64,000 bases of DNA from Platycnemis pennipes (GCA_933228895.1 OW121855.1:36966698-37030697), one strand, 5' to 3'. Positions 9,985 through 23,635 are shown, numbered from the stretch's first letter. Notes: generated by a model not told the origin, from the letters alone. Translations and numbers: made by a program.

Positions 9985-10865
9985 ATGGAGAAATGGTGCA
10001 CTAACTTCCAGGAGAAGGATGCTCCTCTTCGCCCCAAGCCTTTTAATCGGCTAAAAACCTTTCATTGTAATTGCGTCCCTTATTTACTCAACCCTTTGAA
10101 GTTTTTCCATCAATGGCGAAGGAATGAGGGATCCCTTTTTCTCTTTTTATCGGCGCGGAACTCCCCAGTATGCTTTATACGCCCGGCGATTGCTTATTTC
10201 CTCGATCGGACCTCATTTGTTTTTTCCTTACGTCCCATCAACGGAGACGACGTCGCTTTTCTCTCTTCCCCCTCCCTTTCCGATTTCTCCAGGAGTGCGG
10301 AATACTTTTGTTTTTATCAACCCGTCCCGCTCAAACGGACGGCTCAACTCTCATGTTCGTACGTAGTACGTGTATCGTTCGTGCGAATGAAAACAAATGG
10401 AGGGGTGGCTTCCCTTAGCCCCCGGGGGAGATTTCGGTGAGGAACGAAAGGGATGGGAGGAGGGAAGTGCTCGAAGTTCTGATCGTGACGGAAGGGGTCA
10501 GCCGCGAGTGATTCATTACGGGGGCGCTCGCATGCCAGGGCAGGTTAGGGCGGCCTCATCCGCGTGGGGTCCATCCCAGCCTCCTCCCAACGCTCTCTCC
10601 ATCCCCTAATAACATCTCCGCATTGCCTCTCTCTCATTTTTCTCCATCTCTCGCATACCCCTTTCCATATTTCATTTTTTATTCCCGCCCTCTTCCTCCT
10701 CTGCTGGCCCACTCCTTATCTCTCATCACCCAGTTTCCCATCTCATTGGACAGAAAATTATTTCATTTTCTGTCCTCCGAATGGGGGAATTCTCTCTCAC
10801 CAGTTAATAGAATTTTTCACGTTTTCACTTTTAGCAGCAGGCACAAGGTAATTGATAGTCTGTGA
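9985..10865. other. Pyrimidine-rich, CpG-containing island
   Basis: C/T-rich DNA with a GC-rich centre (10380-10600) and a TCTCTC/CCTCC stretch to about 10760. Four overlapping frames are open over much of it, a sign of composition rather than coding. One of them (9985-10440, 151 codons) does begin with ATG, but no family was recognised. Confidence 0.35.
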
Positions 10866-13560
10866 TATATTTACTGCCTCCCTTCGATAAGCTTAAGCAT
10901 GAGGTAGTGCGTTTCTTTTTTGCCGATGGTACTCAGCGTAATTTCTTAAAGATTATACAGAAAAACATTTCCAGTATCGGGCATATTGTGTGTTGGTTTT
11001 AATCTTCATTACCTTTTAAATGAAATTTAGTTATTTTCTGTTGAAGATGGAACTAAGTTTTCTTTTTGTTTCTAAGGTTATGTGCATAGTATTTAACAGC
11101 TGATGACGCGGAAAATTATTTATGGTCTATTCGTAGTTTTTATAAGAAAATGTTGACTATAGTAAATATTTATTGATTTTTTTCCTTTTCTAAAGCGTCT
11201 ATTCTTCCATCTCATAGATCTATTACTGTTAGCCCTTGGGTAAAAAATTATCAATATGTGATGCGGTTTCAAATTGTTGAAGGTGCATCATTGCTGAGTA
11301 GATGTTTTCTATCAAAAATACCTTTCCTGCTGGACTCCATGACCTTAGAAAGTTTTGTTCCTCCCCCTTGTACTCCTATAATCACTTGAGAGATTTCATT
11401 ATATGTGTCAATTTGCAGTTTTAAAATTCTTTGATTAACAACAGTGAATAAGGTCTAAACTATAGCATTATGCACAAACTTGAGGCAAACAAGCTCTTAG
11501 GACAGAGATGTGGGTGTCCCTAGACCCCCACTGAGAGGCCCAGCACTGCTCAATCCTAATTTATTTAATTCGTCTAGTGTTCACGCCCGGGATTATGTTT
11601 TTTGAGGTAACCTCCATTCTTATTCAATTTCGGCTACACTGGTATAGATTTGATTTCCCGTCTTATTTTTTCAGCTTTAATTTTATTACCCCGTGTTGTT
11701 GCCTTCACAATATTTATGACTTGCTCTCTACTTTGTACCTATCACTTGCCATGAAATGCAAAGGAGTTAAAGGATATCGGCATTCCTATAACACCCGCCT
11801 ACCGTTGGAATTATCTCCCGGTATTCGAGCCGTAATTGCACGCATCGTATTTTCTTTATCAAGGAACGCTTACTTTTTTGGGGCAGCCATGTTGACGATG
11901 GCGTTGCATTAGATGTACTAAGGTGGCAATGGACAGGATAGCATCTCAATACCTGCCAGTTTCAAAAGCTCCCAATAACTTAGTAGAGGAATCACGGCCA
12001 CTTCTGGATTCGACCATTGGATAAGTTTCGCTTTCGATTGGATAAGTTCGTACTAAAACAGCCTGGCAGGGTGCGAGGCGAAACATCCCGACCTCGTTAT
12101 CTCAATTTTTGTGGTGTTCTTGCCGAGTAGGATATTTTTAACACAATCTTAAGACTCTGATTTGAATTTATTATTTCTCTCGCACTATTATCTTGGTGAT
12201 CATTATTTTGTTGGCTGTCGCTTATTTTTATTAATCAAATATTAATGTATGCACTTAAATTTAAGAGTTGGTGCAGTATGGAATATGTTGTACATGGAAA
12301 GGTTTCATCTTATCGAAATATACCTATGTGGTTCTGAGAGTAGTGAAATGAATGGTGGATTTACGTAGACCTAAGTATTCTATTCCATTGCTCAATGGAA
12401 ATGGCGTTCGGAAAAATTGGACCGATAAGCAATTGAGCTAGTTTTTTGTACAGATAAGTCGATTGTGTTCCCGAGAGAGGTTACCTCCTGTCACGTCCGA
12501 ATCAAAGTTTTAGCTGTTCCGAGTTAGAATCAGGAGCGAACGTGATGCATAAGAAATTTTCAGCCGTTAAATTGACCCGGAGAATATTGGGATAATGAGG
12601 ACTGTAGGTATAGTTAAATGTAGTCTAACGAACAATCGATAAGAGATTGTTAATGTATAAAGGATGTATGAGGTAATAGGACTAAGGACTTCTTAAGGAC
12701 TAAATCAAAACTTCACTAAACATCAAGTATGTATAGTCCATAAATCCTTGTTTAGCAGTGACTCCATCAAAATCTGTGACGATACATTGGTTTTCCGCCG
12801 CCAATAAGTGAAACCAAAGATCGAGCACGTTGCCAAGTGCTTGCGAGCGCGATACTTAATATTTAGTCCTTAAGAGGCTGGCCCAGGACCGAAATAAAAG
12901 GACTACTGCTGCAAACCAACCGTAGGGTTGTAACTAAAGAAGAAGGAGAAAAGTAATAGGGGAGCTTGACCAATCTATGACTTATAAATGTAAAGATGTA
13001 AAATAAACATAGCGAAGTGGTAGAGTATCGGTTTCGGGTAGCTGTTAGATGGAGCTGAAAAGTAAGATGTTGAATCAACAAATAGTATATGTGTTCTTTA
13101 CTATTAATATATCTGTACTGAGAGCGTTCCGTAGTGTACAGAGAGTAGGCAGTGCTTAGTTTTTACGCGAGTCTTATTATTTTGGTAAATACAACTTTTA
13201 TCCTTTTTTTTTTTACAATAACTGTTATCACATGTTATTTAAATACAATTAAGGCTCTCTGAATACGGCGTCTGCTATCATATTGATGTTCATGTAATTT
13301 AAATTTAGATTTGTTGTAAGTCGTGAAGATAGAGGGTATTCGTGTGTTTAAAATTGATTGATGATTCTATTTCCCGTGTATATACGGCGAAAATGAAAAT
13401 AACTGACGACATTCATTTTATTATCCTACCTCTTGAATGCGTCTTAAGATTGGTGAAGGGTTATACCGGCTATGAAATACTTATTGTTGGAAAGCGTGAT
13501 CCAGGGAAGGACGAGGAGTGGATCTAAACCCGGTGAGCGCTTCTTGTTTCGCTTTGATTA
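10866..13560. other. Unassigned AT-rich DNA
   Basis: No frame above about 110 codons, no recognisable protein segment and no RNA gene. Poly-T runs occur (near 13205). Nothing supports a gene or a bounded repeat. Confidence 0.45.
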
Positions 13561-14700
13561 ATGTTTACTATATTGCTTTCCCGGAAAACAGTCATCTTTC
13601 TCTTAAATGCAGTCTTCCTGTTCCACACTAGTGTGTTTAAGTCCTATCTTTTTGCCTCCACCGCATCTGCACTCCTATTTTGTGTTATCCCCATCTCTCT
13701 TTCCTCATTTTTCTCCCCAGTTCTTTCCTGCACTCGCTTGCTGGCTGGCTGGAAAGCGAAAAGGCCTATCCCAACGAGAAATGAAAAATGCTAAAATAAT
13801 GCTTTTTTCTAAATTTATCCCGTCCACCCTCTCACTTATCTCCCATCTGCATATCTCGCAAATGCGGGTCCCTTTTGATGGCATTAAATCCGAGGAAACT
13901 TGATTAAAAATTTGCCGCCAGGCATGTTTCGTGCAACTCATGTGAAGGGGACGCCGGGGTTCCTCCAACTCCTCAAGTCCGCCATTCCTAACTCCGGTGA
14001 CAAAATTAAGGAGCGAGTATGCAAAAATTGGCTATTAGCATTTCTATTATTGCATTTTTTACGTAGCTTATATTTTCTTGGGCTTAAGGTTGGGTTACTA
14101 GGCCAGATTTCTCGTCTCCCCTTTGGTATCTCATCGAAAAGTGAATTTGGTTCCCCAAAAAACAATTTTTGTGAGCAAAATATCCTAATTAATTTTGATG
14201 GCCTGTGACGTAAGCTTGTATTGCGAGTATCCTTCATGCCACTTCGATATCCAACTCTTTTTTGCATGAATTTTGTATTACGCAATATCTTCAATTCTCT
14301 TCTGCCTCGGATGTTGTTTTCATTTGCTGCGAAGTGCGAATATAAGGAAATATAGGAATGCAAAAGTTAATTTTGCTACCCCGTATATATTTTTTTAACT
14401 GCCTATAGTTCTAACCCTTCTGATGGGATGTTTAAACGTTTCATATATTTTATTATGTCATTTAGAATGTAAATTTTTTTACAAAAACAATATTTAACAT
14501 TATTATATTTGAAATTACTTTTTCCAGCTCTCTCCCTTTATTGCCTCATCATAATTAAGTACACCAACCTAATCGGCCTCCACATTCTCCATCGGTATTC
14601 TCAATATTCTTATGTTTGTTTCCTTTTTGTTCGTGCACTTTTACCATTATTGTTTGACTTAACAGTTTCTCCAACTCAACCAATCCTTTATCGTATTCTT
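13561..14700. other. Unassigned DNA, C/T-rich near 13600-13880
   Basis: A pyrimidine-rich patch followed by AT-rich DNA. The 141-codon minus frame at 13938-14363 has opposing plus frames and no recognisable motif. Confidence 0.35.
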
Positions 14701-14704
14701 ATCC

Positions 14705-14880
14705 TCAGGCCTTGGTTTTGGTGGGGTAAGGTTGGTATGTTGGCCCTGAATTCCAATCCTGTGAGTCTGGTTCGAATCCCGGCTATGGCAGATATATTTA
14801 GTGGAATATCCGTTTCTGCTTGAGTGCTGTGTGGATGGTACCTTTAGTCCATTCTTCCTCTTGCCGGATGGAACGTTTAG
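14705..14880 (+). mobile_element. tRNA-derived SINE (probable)
   Basis: A pol III B box, GGTTCGAATCC, lies at 14769-14779 and is followed by CGGC, as in a tRNA T-arm. About 50 bases upstream, TGGTTTTGGTGGGG fills the A-box position. The body continues past the tRNA-like head with sequence that does not fold as a tRNA 3-prime end. A true tRNA is ruled out by the lack of a clover-leaf acceptor stem. The 3-prime end is not defined. Confidence 0.5.
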
Positions 14881-17800
14881 ATGAGGACCTACTGGTGCCT
14901 ATCTAGAAGAATAGGCTATTACCGATAACAGACCTCGCTCCACCTTTCCTTTGTAGCCAGAAAAAATTCCCACCGTGAATCAATTACCCATCAACCCATA
15001 AGAGTACGAATAACTTCAGCTGTCGATCACCTCCCCACAATAACCAATAATTAAACATTAATTTAGCTATGCTACGTTCCATAGCGAGCTACTAGTTAGC
15101 AGTTTCATTTGTTCTGAGTGTTCTGTGAAGTCCTCTGCTTTAATCACGTAGTAATCAAGTATATGTCCCCATTCAATATCATCTGAATATGTTTATTCTT
15201 GCACTTAATTTGGTTTAAAATGTTGTCCCTTTGTCCTTCGTAGGCAAGTCTATAATGCTCAATTTTATGTTTTCTTTTTTGTTGCAATTGCTTTAGTTTG
15301 CAATTATTTTTCCTGCATATCCCGAATCTTTTACAATAGCTTTTTAATTAGTCAAATGGTGAATGGAATTCATTTTCCAACTTGTTAACTAATTCTTGGA
15401 TATCGTGAACCTTATCGATTTGATCACATTTTCCCTGCTTTTATAATCAAATCAAAATCCTCCAAGTTCTGATACTATTTCACGGAGAAGAGTGATAACG
15501 AGAAATCGTGTCTACTCCCCGATCAATCGCAGCCAAATCCAATTTCTTAATCTGATATCTCTATCAGAGCTCTCCTTGCTCAATGCAAATTTCGAATGAA
15601 TCTTCTTTCTCTCCAATCCTACGTTCATCGATGTGTTCATTAACTTTTCCCATTAACTCTGTCAAAAGACCTCTTGAAGTGAGCATGAATAGCATTTCCG
15701 TAGCATCCATGATTCATTTTTTCTAATTTTCCCATTACTGCAACAGCATCTCGGATGGCCCTTCCTAAACCCTAGAGAGATCATCTCCTGAGAACTCTTT
15801 TGCTCTCATTTACAGCCATATAAACACTATTAATTAATACTGCGCACAAAGTTTAAATTAATCCTTATACAGTATTTTATGGCAACTGCTCTCCTTTTGG
15901 GGCCAATGAATGATACTGTTGATACTGTTTTTATAAGGTCAAATGGCCATTCTCTTTCATCAATCATCCAAATAAGCCGACATGTGTTCTATTTTTCGCA
16001 TCTTAACATGTTGTTTCAAGTTGGCCCCGCACTTAATATTTCTTCAGACTCGGTGAAGGGAGAGATAGCAGGAAAGGTGGAAAGAAACCTCACGTCGTAA
16101 TTAGCCTTCTATTAACGAAAAACAGATTGTTCTCATCTGGTAGACGGAGACTGGAATTTGGAATTCTCTCCACACGGCATGCAAGAGCATCGATGACTCC
16201 CCTTATGAGATTTGAATTCGGGCTCGAAGCGTCGCCACATTCATCAGTAACAGAGTATTGAATTTGGTATGCCCTTCGCACAGCGTCCAAGTAGTATTCA
16301 AAACTAGAAGCCGAAAGTTGAAACCGAACTGCGGAGTCTATTCTTATTACTTTTCCTGCCTACCTTTCACACTTTCTAAATAGTGCCATATCACATTCCT
16401 TGACCCTTGATTCTTTTCTACTTTGGGTTCCTTTTCTATTTGTAAGCTTTGGCCTTTATGACAAATATCTTCAACAGGAACTGCAGTTTTCCTTCTCGAA
16501 GAGCTAGTGTAACTATTTCTACTTCTCGGTGACAACTCGTAGGCCTGTATGTGACTAGATGTTCTGTACCTGCCACATCCCTTCCAATGTCATCCCGTCA
16601 CTCAAATTTTCTGTTTTCTCTTTCTGACGACTCATATTATATTCAAATTTGAAGCATATATAATCCCCTACGCTTGGCCGCCCACTGAGTATTTTTTTGC
16701 TTTTCTTGTCACCATAATCTCTAAAGAATTTTATAATTGCTACCTTCCGCGGGAGCACCGTCTTCCCTACCCCTGCATCAAACCCTCCATTTTCGACGGG
16801 TTTTACGCCAGCATTAACTTGGATACATTCCTGTAATGTTCCATTCAATCACTCATTCTTCAGAATATTTATGTCTTGCTTTAGTATTATTGTCCATTCC
16901 CTGGTAATACTTTATACGTGGTGCCTATCAAGGGCACTATTCTTTTCTTCCGCTGTTGAGGCTGATGAGACTATAGACGTTCTTCCTAGCGTCAGACCGA
17001 AAAAGTAGTCGTAGGGTTCTTCTTCATTACTCCAATCATTAGTTTTTCGGAATTGGTGCGAAAAGATATTGGTGTCACCAAAGAGCAAGCTTGCTCTATG
17101 GTGGCATCCAATACACCGCTACTAATCTGTTAAGGATTGAAGCACTTAACTCACTTAAACACTTGGCACAGTTTCACTCTATATTAGGAAAGAAAAACAC
17201 CCTTATTTTCATATATCAGTGGCTTTATCAAGGTTATCAACTCCAAATGTGTCAAAACCATGGTCGGTTTTTCTTATCCTTGTAAAAATTGTGCTTGTTA
17301 TTTTCACAATCATGAAAATTAGAGGATTTTACGATGTGACCACGCGAATAATGTCTAACTCTGTGAGCCAGTGCTCCAGAAATGCATCCTATAGGATATT
17401 TCAGGTGATGGATGATATCCCTTCCTCTCTCCGAGTGGTGATGTTTGGCATGCAGTGTAGCATGCCATTAATCCATTTCCCTATGAAGTGCGACGCACGC
17501 TACATGGGTGGAAGGCAGTTGAATTCATTCATTCAATCCGATACGCATTCCTTTCCCTGATTGTACAAGCAGCCGTCGTGCCTTTCTGCGGGCACGTATG
17601 GAATGTAGAAATCATGGTGGACCCGAAAAAGCTTTTTCATGAAAATGAGCACTCTCATGCTGGAATTTACAAGGAAAGGAGGCGTAGATGAATATCGGAT
17701 TCTCAAAGTCTAGCTAAGGCAGGAGGCATTCTGAAATTTTCTCGTGAAGGAGCGCTTATTGGGGTTTCCTAAACTGAGAATTTGGCTCTTCCATGTTGCC

Positions 17801-17940
17801 CTGTGTGTATATCAGTGGTGATAGTTTCAACATTTAGTGCATTGGTGAAGGGAATACACATAAGACGTTGAAAGAGAGAGATTAGCCTCGGTCAGTATGG
17901 AGAATTCCTAGGCATTTCAGAAACGAAGCCGAGGGCGTCT
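14881..17940. other. Unassigned DNA with coding-like minus-strand stretches
   Basis: Between about 16850 and 15150 the minus strand carries successive open stretches in changing frames: 16848-16555, 16535-16347, 16290-16090, and about 15432-15151 with one stop. The peptides are Lys/Glu-rich and protein-like but match no family I recognise. Chance frames are an equally good explanation. Plus frames at 17091-17691 are also unrecognised. Confidence 0.3.
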
Positions 17941-17950
17941 TACTTGTACA

Positions 17951-18395
17951 GTTAGTTAGTTAGTTAATGTATACAGGTATGGTGCTTCGACATCTAGGGT
18001 CATTCAGCACCGTAGTCTGTTTATAGTCGTCTGTTCAATGCAATAAAAAATTATAATTATCATAATAAACCATCATCATCTGCAGACCTTTTTACCAAGC
18101 AAGGTAGGGCACCGATTTTCAAATGCCCATATCTATAACTTGTCTGCGGTCGTTTAAATTAGATGGCAATGGCCTGCTGCTTTCAAAAAAGATAACACTC
18201 GGCCCAAAGTAGTCGGATTTTCGCCAAGGATTGATGCCAAGTCTCCTCTTAATTTGTACTTTATTCTAAGATATGCGTACTTGCGACATTCCATCAGGAT
18301 GTGCTTAATTGTCAACGAACAATTGCAGTTACTTGTCCGGCCTTGAGAAGTTGTTGAATTGTTACCGTTTCTCGTTGCTGAAGAACACATTTACT
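17951..18395 (-). pseudogene. 3-prime end of a non-LTR retrotransposon (LINE), I/Jockey-like
   Basis: The minus frame 18390-18154 reads CNCSLTIKHILMECRKY then LRGDLASILGEN and VLSFLKAAG. This is the cysteine/histidine motif and tail that close the RT polyprotein of I/Jockey-group LINEs. The stop is followed by about 150 bases of 3-prime untranslated sequence. Near its end is a hairpin whose GGTGCT and AGCACC arms span 17981-18011, then a TAAC-repeat tail (TTAG repeats on plus, 17951-17966). The copy is cut off 5-prime near 18395, as usual for reverse-transcribed LINEs, so the RT domain is absent. Confidence 0.75.
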
Positions 18396-20534
18396 CAATA
18401 TTTAGGTGAAGGAAGGTGAAACATTTCATGAATCATCGTAGGTGTTTCGATATTACGGTTCTTCTCAAAGGCTAATATTGTTCCAACACAAATATTAATG
18501 TTTATTATAAATAGGTTCAAATCACGGGCAAGAGCATTTCTGGGCACCCCCATCTAAAATCCTCGCGATTCTGTGTGTGTCAGTAGGAAATCGCAGGTGC
18601 CCCAGGGAAAGGAACTGCCCCCCCTACCCTGAATGTGTGAATTTCACACGCCATTGGCTTAGTACGGGGTGAGCTCTACTCTCACCTATCAAAACCAACC
18701 TTCGGGTTGAATCACTGAGTGAGTGATATCGACACACTAAAGTTCCATAAAATAATGGCCCATGCTTTTTAACTGTGCTGCGCACCATAAATTGTGGGTT
18801 ATTGTGTTTTTTTTAAAATCTGGTTTCTTGAAGCCCTAACAAATTTTGTAAGCAATGAAGGATGAAGTGAATGATAGGATGTAGGAATATGATACGATAG
18901 ATGCTAGTAGGGATATGATTGATAATATACAACTTATAAGGTATATAAAGTAATTACGATAATTACAATATTATTCAATTAAGTACGATAATTACAAGTA
19001 TATAATATATACTTGTATAGACACATACAGATAGACGAGTTGCCACCGAGAAATTGAGCCGTGGAAAACCATTTAGAATGCCTATTTTTGCTTGAAATAG
19101 AAATTTTCATGCTGAGAACCGTTTTCTGCCTTTTGTATTGAATGAAATCGAAATATAATGCATTTACCTAACTAGCGTGATTTTTATTGTAGTTCTTTCA
19201 CCTTTCTCCGCGTTGTTGATATAAGTTTGTCAAAATTAGTCATATATTTTTACAGTCCAAGTTCGTTGCAGAAATTCATGAAAACTATTTACGATTTTTC
19301 CGTTACTTCCACCCTCTGTAAGCACAAGTAAAATTTTTCCTGGGCCAGTTCCTTTGGGTGTTTCTTGCAAGAATAATATTATTTTCAAGTTGGTCCTACG
19401 AGAAAGTAAACATTCTGAAAAGCGATCGCGTCTGATAGAAGTTCCTGGAGATCTCAACGATACTGGATGCCTTTTTTTTTAAGTAAAAATGGCCTCTCTT
19501 GGGCTTAGGGTACCGCCGGCAGGGAGTCAAAATAGTGATATTAGTAAAAAAAAAACTCCAAGACATGGGGGAAAAGGAGCGATAAAAGTTCTCGGTTTAT
19601 CCGAGCGAGCGTGTGCAGGGCTCTACTCCAAGGGTATGATGGGAAAACGAAATGGAAAAGGGAGAGGGTAGGGAAAGGGGGCTTATGAGTCGGGGAAGTT
19701 GTCTCATCGCGAAGGGCGAAGGGTATCAATCATACTCCGGCGGAAAAGAGGAAATAGGGCTCAATAAGGATTATCAATCAAGCCTTCCCCTCTCCTACCC
19801 TCTCATCCCCTCCCGTGTCCCCGGGGCTTTTTTCCCCTGGCACCCGCAATTTCGTTTAACTCCCGAGTTTGAAAAGGAAAGGAGATTTAGCAAGGCAGGA
19901 GAACTGTTGAGGAGAGGTTTGGTTGGGAGTGAGGACTCGTTCCTCCGATCGAATAAGAAAATCGAGTGGAGAGGTAGAGAGAGGAAAAGGCGGGGAAATA
20001 TTACTGTATGAAATTTTTTATTTATATTATTTACAATACCGGGAGAGCTTATTATGGAAGCTAGTGACAACGGTTGAAGTCAGAGGGAAACCGGCGAGGT
20101 CGAGCTAATACGTGAGTCGGATGAAACGACTGAAATGAGTTTATTTTCTATACATTGGTTATTATTACGATTATGAATACACCATGCCACGAACGTTCCC
20201 GCTTAATATTCGTACGCCAAAAATCCTCTTAGAATGAACAAAATTCGGGTCAATTTTATATTTATGTATTGTGCGCACAATAAGTGATTTTCCGAGATTT
20301 TTCGCAGGATATACAAGGAGGGGGTCTGCCCGGAGGTTTCTTGTAGATGATAAAAAGGGAATTCGAAGACTGTGAGACTAGTTTTTTTTTCGCATGGAAC
20401 AATGATGGTACATTCAAGATAAATTTGGAGGAGAGATTTTATGAACGTATAGGAGAATATGAGTTTGGTTTTCCTAAGGGTATAATGGTGGAGTTGTGAG
20501 AAGGAACGTAGAATATAATTAGTATTTATTTATA
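18396..20534. other. Unassigned DNA; AT palindrome; purine-rich island 19640-20000
   Basis: 18995-19017 is a 23-base AT palindrome (ACAAGTATAT and its complement). From about 19640 to 20000 the plus strand is G/A-rich with GGGAAAAGG runs, giving opposing frames at 19652-20011 and 19795-20070 that I attribute to composition. No gene or RNA is recognised. Confidence 0.4.
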
Positions 20535-21545
20535 TCATTCTTTGATTTCGAAAAGGTATTCGTTAGAGTGAAGTAAGAAACTTTGATGGAACTATTGAGG
20601 AAGATAGGAGTAAGTAGATTGGAGGATAGGAAATTGATCAGGAAATTCATAAATGGGCTAGTAGAAGCTAGCGAGAGTAGCGGATGGAGAACCCGATTGA
20701 GAGGGTATTAGGGAGGGAATTAGAGAGAAGTGCTCGTTATCATTGGCATTGTTGAACATATATTGGGAGAAGATGATGAAGGAGTTGGGATAAGCTTGGT
20801 GCAGGATTAAGTATCAAGAGGAAAATCGATTAAGTCCGTACGTCTCGCGGACGTCCGTACGTCAAGCGCTAGTTTCCAGTCAACCAAGCTTTTGCGAAAA
20901 CTACTTGATTTGTTAAATAAACTGCGAAACCTAGTGGGTCGAGGTAAACCACAAGAATACGAAAGTGAAGAGATTTTTTGGAACAAAAAGGACCAGTTCA
21001 TTTTAAAAGTAGGGGGTCAAAGATATGTCAGATGGATCAATTTAGATACTGGGATTTGCGTTGGAGAGAGAATGACGTAGAACCATCGAGGTTTGAACAA
21101 GAACCCTGTTGGTGTAAGAAGCGTTTAACCCAGAAGAGATGACAGGATCACTGAGTCAGAACGCTATGAAAATACCCTTGAAAAGGCTAATATGGAGCTA
21201 GGGATTGCATAATGGCAATACGTGGTATTTATGGAAAGAGAAAAAAATACATATTTTCGGCCCTTGAAATGTGGGTGTGTGGAAGGATAGAGTATGTAAG
21301 GTGAGTGGAAAGGGGGACAAACAACGGAGTACTAGAGATGTTAGGGGAGGAAAAAGAGTCAATTGAAGAAATTTGGAGGCAGAGGGTTGGGATGGAATAG
21401 GCACTAATGAGCGAGGATATTTTGAGGAACGTGATGGAGGAAAGAATATTGGGTAATCGGGATAGATGGAGGAGAAGGACAGGTAGTTTGGATAGATTAA
21501 CGGGAGATAGGAAGCATGTGAAACTAAGGTAGGACATCATTTGAA
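20535..21545 (+). pseudogene. LINE reverse transcriptase, C-terminal half, degenerate
   Basis: The palm motif is readable as FDFEKVFVRVK at 20542 (family form FxDFEKAFDRVxW), then ETLMELLRKIGVS. The second catalytic block is IKSVRLADVR near 20828, where the usual FADD has become LADV. LLDLLNKLRN and LKVGGQ follow. The endonuclease-proximal C-terminus includes EESIEEIW-like text, QRVGWN, and finally RNVMEERILGNRDRW and SLDRLTGDRK near 21425-21520. Multiple stops and frameshifts kill it. The order matches non-LTR elements common in insect genomes. The exact clade (RTE, CR1 or other) is unresolved. Confidence 0.8.
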
Positions 21546-23635
21546 AAATAGCGTTCGTGAGAATAATTTAATGTTCATAAAAGCTATCTAAGCCGGTGAG
21601 ACACTGGCAATAACATTAGTTATAATTGTGTAAACCAATATGATGGGAAGTTTTCCCTCCGTGCTTCTATTCACTAATTTTATCCAGCAATAATCTCACT
21701 AATGATGATATTTAATCAATGCAATGGATTTTGATTGAGTGAGTCGTGATGTTCATTTTCACATTCATGCTTTAAGGTACACATGGAGCTAATGTAAATG
21801 ATGATGTGAAGGGGCCTGAACGTTAATAAAATTAAACGCGAATTAAACAAGGAATTCATTTGTCCCGTTGTTTTGGCTTAAGAAAGTGGTCAGATTACGA
21901 TATTATATTTGTTTCGTCTAACACAAACATGGCCAGAAGAATTTATTTCAGAAACGTCAGTGAACAGACTCCATGTTTACGTAACTGAGTATCCCATGAC
22001 GCTTCCGGGCATATTGGGCCGCAGTTGCCAAAATAGACTAGTTTTTATTATTTAATACCTTTTTGAACCGTTCGTAGTTATTTTTTTGAAAATACAATGG
22101 TGATGATTTTCGTCGCCTTACACACTATTTTTTTTGCCATGACACCTTCTATGAAAAAGCCACATCACTCGGTTTGCCGCTTTTTTGCTGCCACCTCAAT
22201 GAGTAACAGACATTAGTGGACTACCTTTCTTCTGGTCCCTTCCCTTCGATGAATCTGGTCCTAGTGGCCTTACGAGTAGAATTGATTGTGATGAAACTAG
22301 TGACCTATGCCGTCAAAAATGACGGTAAATTTTAATGAGGCAATTATTTGAGTATCTTGATGTATTATATTATACTAACAATTTATCAAGATACATTATA
22401 TTTGTAATGAAATGTGCCTAAATTAGTTATCATTGTAATAGTTATACTAATGTGTGACATTATTTTAAAGCTGATTATGATTCAAATCCGGAGCAGTAAA
22501 AGTAATGTAAAAGGTCTTACTTTGGTGTGACTTTATTTAGAATACCAGAAATCAAACTAACCCAACCAAACAGAACATTTCCTCTAATAATATAAATAAA
22601 AATCGAAATTGATTAACAGTGCAAGTGACATCTCCGTTGCAAATTCAATGGATAGAGTGGATTACTGAACAACTTTGAAACCTTTTTACGGTACGTATAA
22701 TTTCGTAAAATTCTTTTGCAGAGAGAATGGGCACTCTCATTTGGTTGCTTGTTTGTTTTCACCAACGATGCAGTAATATAGACAAATATTTTTATAAACA
22801 GCTTTGAAATACGGCAGTGGCAGCGTAAAAATGGCATTTCTATCGGCAGCGTAAAAACACATTCCGTGCTATTTAAGAGAACGATTTCCGGAAGCTCGCA
22901 TACGACATCTTCATTTCACCTGTAGACCTCATGTGAAATAAATACCAATAAATACACAGTTTACTACATTGTATTCATATGAATCATTTCGTATGAATCA
23001 AAATAAAATTCTGTGATTCCTAAATATCGCGAGTCATTCCTAGGTTATTTTCATCAACTGAAGAGCTGAACATTGTTACTGAAAAAAGCATTCCTTCCCT
23101 CAAACTTTCATATTTTTCTTAAATTAAAGTATCTCAAAATCAAATTTCCTAAGATCGCCAAAGGTATTTTTATTGTGCAATGTAGGTAGTGAATGAATCT
23201 AGTTATTTCCCTTTAATTTTTTTTAAATGGGCCTATCTTACCCATGCATTCTAATGAGAGGTTTTTCAAAAGTGGAAAATTTTACCAAACTACCATATTT
23301 TGTCTGTAAGAAGGACCTATAGTAAGTGAATGGGAAAAAGTGTCTAAATTCCACCAAAAGAAATAATTGCTGAATAATAAATTATATATATAATTATTGA
23401 AGCGAGAAAGTTTTGGGCCGCCATAGGTGAACAGGTGGACACAAAGGTTCTTAGTAAACATAAACGCATACACAGTGTCAGATTACCGTTATGGAATGTA
23501 TTAAGTATATGCTAGTCTTTGATGTCGTAGCTGTAGTAGGAGACTTAAGCCTTAAGGTGATCCAACTACTAAGGTTTTATCGTAGCGTCAAACCTATTTT
23601 ACTTTCAAGATTTATCAAAAAACATGGCATCCATT
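21546..23635. other. Unassigned AT-rich DNA with small inverted repeats
   Basis: Contains a 10-bp inverted repeat, GTATCTTGAT with ATCAAGATAC near 22352 and 22386, and a duplicated GGCAGCGTAAAAA near 22813 and 22843. No coding or RNA signal. Confidence 0.45.

Noticed and set aside
9985..10440. 151-codon plus frame with ATG
   Set aside because: Several overlapping frames are open over the same C/T-rich stretch. No family resemblance.
11101..11125. Hammerhead core CTGATGA followed by GGAAAA
   Set aside because: Too few bases for stem II and no stem I pairing.
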